Shown one piece after another: positions 7,020-9,837 of a stretch of 9,837 nucleotides of DNA. The DNA lies in the NCBI GenBank assembly GCA_016926235.1, contig JAFGOZ010000116.1:1-9837 (forward strand), in the 5' to 3' direction. The position numbers and the translations under genes are program-made. The first letter of the stretch is position 1, and each line of letters starts with the position of its first letter. A model generated the notes under the pieces. That model was not told where the DNA came from. It saw only the letters and a program-made list of their open reading frames with translations, and made no database searches. This DNA comes from Bacteroidales bacterium (GTDB lineage: Bacteria > Bacteroidota > Bacteroidia > Bacteroidales > UBA10428).

Positions 7020-7601
7020 TTAGAAATGTCGGAATATTAAAAAATGGTTTCTAATTATTTTTAGCTGATTATAAATCGAGCTCCTTGGAATAGACAGAAT
7101 CTTGCTGATCTCTGCTATGCTGTATCCCTGCAAAATGAGCATGCATATTTGCTGTTTCTTCTGATCCAATAGAACCGTTAACCTGTCAATATCTATTCTT
7201 GTTATTGCTTGATCGACAGCGATTTTGACTGAACCCGGATAAAGGATATTTCCAGACGATATCACCTCGTGCAGGCTCACTTTTTCATCCTGAATAAACA
7301 CTTCCTCATCCAGGGAAAGAGCTTCATTCATGACCCTGCGTTTATCAGCTTCTTCTCTCTTCACTATATCCAACAGCAAATTCTTCATAGTTCTCCTGAC
7401 AAAACCCTTAACATATTTGTATTTTGATAAATCTCCTCCTGTTACAGCCCAAAGATGCAGAATAGATTCCTGCATCAAATCCTCAAAATCAACCCGTCTA
7501 AGACACAGATATTCATTTTGAAATCCTTTAATTATTTTTGCTACCAGTTGGATTACTTCATCCGGAAATAATCCCCGATAACAATAGCCCATTCCGGACA
7601 T
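7020..7601 (-). CDS. Sigma-70 family (ECF-like) RNA polymerase sigma factor
   Basis: A 193-residue protein with the two conserved sigma regions. Region 2 spans about residues 20-75: D38-F-E-D-L-M-Q-E-S-I-L-H-L-W51 is the core-binding helix, and V-R-R-T-M-K-N-L-L-L-D follows in the -10-recognising part. A linker of about 70 residues precedes region 4 (about 135-188), with helix-turn-helix G-Y-S-I-A-E-I-S-K-I-L-S-I-P-R-S-S-I-Y-N-Q-L for -35 binding. The ATG at 7601 has AAAGG 8 bases upstream (7610-7614). It heads the minus-strand operon, 78 bases ahead of the SpoVG-like gene and divergent from the recombinase genes. No anti-sigma gene is adjacent. By position it could direct polymerase to element promoters. 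The target promoters are unknown, and it could instead be a sigma-like DNA-binding regulator such as those found in phages. Confidence 0.85.
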   Translation of the reverse strand: MSGMGYCYRGLFPDEVIQLVAKIIKGFQNEYLCLRRVDFEDLMQESILHLWAVTGGDLSKYKYVKGFVRRTMKNLLLDIVKREEADKRRVMNEALSLDEEVFIQDEKVSLHEVISSGNILYPGSVKIAVDQAITRIDIDRLTVLLDQKKQQICMLILQGYSIAEISKILSIPRSSIYNQLKIIRNHFLIFRHF

Positions 7602-7633
7602 GAGGGTAACCTTTCCCCATGCTTAAACGGGCT

Positions 7634-7639
7634 TTTATA
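7634..7639 (-). promoter_or_regulatory. Possible -10 box of the sigma/primase operon
   Basis: TATAAA on the minus strand lies about 33 bases ahead of the sigma-factor ATG. The -35 region is a poor match to TTGACA, so either the promoter is weak, needs an activator or a different sigma factor, or this box is not used. I saw no convincing plus-strand promoter in the same 178-bp divergent interval. Confidence 0.25.
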
Positions 7640-7779
7640 GATCTATGCCTTATTTATAAAACACTTTTATTCAAAGTACCATCACGTATATAGAGCGGAG
7701 ACTCCTCATACATTACTACTTAATTAATTAGGCAAATCTTAAAAATTCCTCGTCAATGCATAATAGGAGGAATCTTATT

Positions 7780-7995
7780 ATGAATAGAGAGATAAAGATT
7801 ACCTATGAACCAGTTGAAAATAAAAAAGCAAGAATTGATCAGATAGCTGAGATAATCGGAAGAGGAATTTTCTGTTTTCTCAAAAAGAATGGTTATTTGA
7901 GGAATAAGATTGATCAAGACAAGGTATATCAGGTCATAGAAAAAAGCAAAAATATTCTGGAAAAAAGTCGAGTTTCCAATCTGTTAGAATTATGA
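7780..7995 (+). CDS. Small hypothetical protein upstream of the serine recombinase
   Basis: A 71-residue protein. The ATG at 7780 is chosen over one at 7756 because a perfect AGGAGG (7765-7770) sits 9 bases before it. It is basic and helical: E-I-K-I-T-Y-E-P-V-E-N-K-K-A-R-I near the start, then I-A-E-I-I-G-R-G-I-F-C-F-L, then a K-rich C-terminal helix. No domain is recognised. It is followed after 39 bases by the recombinase ATG, so the two are almost certainly cotranscribed. Small basic proteins encoded beside integrases are often recombination directionality factors or repressors, but nothing in this sequence shows either role. It could also simply be a conserved leader gene. Confidence 0.75.
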   Translation: MNREIKITYEPVENKKARIDQIAEIIGRGIFCFLKKNGYLRNKIDQDKVYQVIEKSKNILEKSRVSNLLEL

Positions 7996-8034
7996 TAAAC
8001 TCAGATTGAAATCTTTACATTGGGAGATTTGAAA

Positions 8035-9648
8035 ATGAAAAAGTGCGGTTTAGTGATCAGGGTCAGCACCTACCGGCAGGCTCGCAACCAAGAAGGTTCC
8101 TTAAAGAACCAACTGCAGAGACTGCAGGCTCATATCAGCTATAAAAACACTACAGGCGATGAGCAGTGGGCAGAGAAAGGCAGATATATCCTGAAAGCGG
8201 TTTCAGGTAAAGATGCCTTCCGCAACCAAGTCTTCGCCAGGCTGATATCGGATATCAAATCAGGTAAAATCGATACTGTATTGTGCACTGCACTCGATCG
8301 GATCAGCAGGTCGGTCAAGGACTTTCTGAACTTCTTTGAGATCCTGCATGAGTATGATGTTGAATTTGTATGCATAAAGCAGAACTATGATACGACTACT
8401 CCCCAGGGCAAGCTGTTTATCACCATTATGATGGCCTTGGCTGAATTTGAACGGGAGCAGACTTCCGACCGCAACAAGGAAGCATCACTAGCCAGAGCTG
8501 AGCGAGGATTATGGAACGGTAGTCAGGTTTTCGGCTATGATTTGAATCCGGACAAAAAGGGATATCTCTTTCCCAATGAAAAGGAAAAAGTGATCGTCAA
8601 CTACGCCTTTGATACCTACCTGAAATGCGGATCCCTATTAGATACTGCCAGGAAGATGAACCAACTTGGATACAGAACAAAAGAATATACCTCAAAGAGA
8701 AGCATCTATCACCCTGCAGAACTGTTCACCTACTCAACCGTTCAATACATACTGACCAATTATGCCTATATCGGCAAGAAGGAAATCAACAAGAAAATGA
8801 AGAACCTGGATCAAGATACACTTCAGAATGCTAAGAAATACAGGATTGTTGACGGTGTGTGGGAAGGAATTGTTGATGAGGAAAGATTCAACCAGGTTCG
8901 GGAACTTATCAATATTAATCAAAAAGCAAAACACAATAAGGTGAAACCAGTCAAGCATAATTACATACTTAATAGCGGTCTGCTCTTCTGTGAGAAATGT
9001 GGCTCTGAAATGGAAGGAAGATCAGGAACCGGCAAGCAAGGTAACAGGTATTATTACTACCGATGCAAGAATAATGAATGCGGATTTAAAGTGCCTGCCA
9101 ATGAGATTGAAAGAGTGATTATTGACCGTCTGAAAGTGCTGTCCAAGAATGAAGGCATACTGCCATTTATTGTGAAGTCAGCCAACCAAGCTTTAAGAAA
9201 AGAATTACCACAACTGATCGGCCAGAGAAAGCTACTGGTAAAAGAACTAGATGAAATCAAGTCTTTTGCCAGCAAGGTGCTAGGTGAATGGGCTTCCCTG
9301 TCAACAAGTGATGATACGGTATTTGTGAAAGAAGAATTGGAAAAATTATCCAAAAGAAGAAAGCAGATCGAGGAAGGTATCCAGGCTTTAGAAGACACTA
9401 TTGCAGAGATCGAAAAGGAAACCATCAGCCAGGAACTGATCAAGCTGGCTTTGAATAAATTCACTGATCTGTTTGATTCCCTCCCGCCTTATCGACAGAA
9501 AGAACTGCTAAAACTGACGGTCAATAAAATTATTGTATCTGATAAGCAAATAAAAATAGCTCTTTACGGACAACCGCCCGATAAAGAGCTATTAGAAATA
9601 TATGAAACTGGGAAACGCTCCCAGACATTAGACTGGCTCCTCGGGTAG
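8035..9648 (+). CDS. Large serine recombinase / integrase
   Basis: This site-specific recombinase makes a double-strand exchange through 5'-phosphoserine bonds. Counted from the ATG at 8035 (537 aa; GGGAG at 8022-8026 is 8 bases upstream, and an in-frame TTG at 8020 lacks such a box), the catalytic domain shows R9-V-S11 with nucleophile S11, and L-D88-R89-I-S-R92. It ends near 145 with the A-L-A-E-F-E-R-E helix. The recombinase DNA-binding domain follows (to about 300), then a zinc ribbon C319-x2-C322 ... C344-x4-C349 and a coiled coil at about 380-470, the usual order and length for integrases of this class. The final four residues and stop are encoded by bases that are also the 3' end of tRNA-Asn. 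It is the likely enzyme for integration and excision of this element. Confidence 0.95.
   Translation: MKKCGLVIRVSTYRQARNQEGSLKNQLQRLQAHISYKNTTGDEQWAEKGRYILKAVSGKDAFRNQVFARLISDIKSGKIDTVLCTALDRISRSVKDFLNFFEILHEYDVEFVCIKQNYDTTTPQGKLFITIMMALAEFEREQTSDRNKEASLARAERGLWNGSQVFGYDLNPDKKGYLFPNEKEKVIVNYAFDTYLKCGSLLDTARKMNQLGYRTKEYTSKRSIYHPAELFTYSTVQYILTNYAYIGKKEINKKMKNLDQDTLQNAKKYRIVDGVWEGIVDEERFNQVRELININQKAKHNKVKPVKHNYILNSGLLFCEKCGSEMEGRSGTGKQGNRYYYYRCKNNECGFKVPANEIERVIIDRLKVLSKNEGILPFIVKSANQALRKELPQLIGQRKLLVKELDEIKSFASKVLGEWASLSTSDDTVFVKEELEKLSKRRKQIEEGIQALEDTIAEIEKETISQELIKLALNKFTDLFDSLPPYRQKELLKLTVNKIIVSDKQIKIALYGQPPDKELLEIYETGKRSQTLDWLLG
9551..9593 (-). terminator. Intrinsic terminator of tRNA-Asn, inside the recombinase gene
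   Basis: TAAAGAGCTATT (9582-9593) and AATAGCTCTTTA (9555-9566) form a perfect 12-bp stem with a 15-base loop, in which CGG/CCG can pair further. Read on the minus strand the hairpin is followed by a T-rich run (TTTATTT), as required for rho-independent termination. It lies about 40 bases past the tRNA 3' end. On the plus strand it is coding sequence (residues around L-Y-G-Q-P-P-D-K-E-L-L). Confidence 0.75.
9608..9624 (-). other. Small hairpin just past the tRNA 3' end
   Basis: CTGGGA (9608-9613) and TCCCAG (9619-9624) make a perfect 6-bp stem with a 5-base loop, starting 10 bases past the tRNA CCA end. On the minus strand it is followed by TTTCATATATTT, a poor T tract. It may add to termination or 3' processing of the tRNA precursor. 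Being next to the presumed attachment site, it could also be part of a recombinase binding site. Confidence 0.4.
9634..9648. other. Presumed attachment-site edge shared by tRNA-Asn and recombinase
   Basis: These 15 bases are at once the CCA end, discriminator and 3' acceptor strand of tRNA-Asn (minus strand) and the last four codons plus stop of the serine recombinase (plus strand). An integrase gene abutting the 3' end of a tRNA gene is the usual sign of integration there. No second copy of this sequence is present in the window, so the other junction lies beyond the left edge or has been lost. The exact crossover bases cannot be fixed. Confidence 0.5.
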
Positions 9649-9708
9649 GATTCGAACCTACAACCCTCCGGTTAACAGCCGGATGCTCCACCGTTGAGCT
9701 ACCGAGGA
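9634..9708 (-). tRNA. tRNA-Asn (anticodon GTT)
   Basis: A 75-base cloverleaf folds without mismatch: a 7-bp acceptor stem (TCCTCGG/CCGAGGA), D stem GCTC/GAGC, anticodon stem TCCGG/CCGGA with loop CTGTTAA giving anticodon GTT, a 5-base variable loop and T arm GTAGG-TTCGAAT-CCTAC. The discriminator is G and the CCA end is encoded (TGG on the plus strand at 9634-9636). It supplies asparagine for AAC and AAU codons. All parts look functional, so insertion of the element has kept the gene intact. Confidence 0.97.
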
Positions 9709-9722
9709 ATAACGTAAAATTT

Positions 9723-9751
9723 ATTATAATCTAAAATAATAAAAAGGTCAA
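9723..9751 (-). promoter_or_regulatory. Promoter of tRNA-Asn
   Basis: The minus strand has TTGACC (9746-9751), a 17-base spacer and a perfect TATAAT (9723-9728). Transcription would start near 9716, about 8 bases before the mature tRNA 5' end. Confidence 0.85.
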
Positions 9752-9761
9752 CAGATCGAAT

Positions 9762-9822
9762 TGCCTCATCAAAAAAGTATTCCAAATACATTCGATGCCT
9801 CAGATAAAAAAGTACTCCAAAT
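9762..9822. repeat. Imperfect tandem repeat upstream of tRNA-Asn
   Basis: Two copies of a 26-27 base unit, at 9762-9787 and 9796-9822, share TGCCTCA at the start, a run of A followed by GTA, and TCCAAAT at the end. They differ by a one-base insertion and a few substitutions. The repeat period is about 34 bases. It sits just upstream of the tRNA promoter, on the presumed chromosomal side, and may continue past the window edge. Confidence 0.6.
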
Positions 9823-9837
9823 CATTTTCATTATAGG

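Noticed and set aside
9057..9464. 135-codon minus-strand frame
   Set aside because: Antisense shadow of the coiled-coil part of the serine recombinase, Ser/Leu-rich as expected for such shadows.
1..9633. Second copy of the tRNA-Asn 3' end marking the left attachment site
   Set aside because: I scanned for the T-arm and acceptor words and saw no repeat, so no left boundary can be called.

Overview
The window looks like one end of an integrated mobile element in a low-GC Bacillota genome, probably a clostridium. The evidence is AT-rich intergenic DNA, strong AGGAGG-type ribosome binding sites, consensus TTGACA/TATAAT-type promoters, a SpoVG-family protein, and recombinases and a primase-helicase of types common on Bacillota elements. 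No species can be named from the sequence.

Right end (about 7600-9837). A tRNA-Asn(GTT) gene on the minus strand has a near-consensus promoter. Its 3' terminal 15 bases are also the last codons (W-L-L-G-stop) of a 537-residue large serine recombinase on the plus strand. The recombinase is preceded by a 71-residue protein in the same transcription unit. A 12-bp hairpin inside the recombinase tail, read on the minus strand, gives the tRNA gene an intrinsic terminator. This is how an element sitting in the 3' end of a tRNA gene would look, with DNA to the left belonging to the element and DNA right of about 9709 to the host.

Centre (about 3380-7640). A minus-strand operon divergent from the recombinase encodes a small sigma-70-like factor, a SpoVG-family protein, a D5/P4-type primase fused to an SF3 helicase, a coiled-coil protein and a zinc-ribbon protein, and ends at a hairpin terminator. 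Between the helicase and the coiled-coil gene is a perfect 24-bp inverted repeat. Each arm carries three CTGTAA boxes at a 9-bp period, and the two arms flank a very AT-rich 75-bp spacer. It is a good candidate for the element's replication origin.

Left part (1-3060). A short catalytic-domain-only tyrosine recombinase has its own consensus promoter. It is followed by an unrecognised 317-residue protein with two CxxC knuckles, a noncoding stretch with apparent coding debris, and a 3'-truncated gene for a PD-(D/E)XK-like nuclease. This part is more AT-rich and reads as cargo or a region of gene turnover.

Working model (inference): the serine recombinase moves the element in and out of tRNA-Asn, the primase-helicase and iteron site replicate the excised form, and the sigma factor and SpoVG homologue regulate expression. 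No capsid, terminase, relaxase or conjugation gene is visible, so the element is either incomplete here, continues beyond the left edge, or depends on a helper. Its left attachment site is not in the window.
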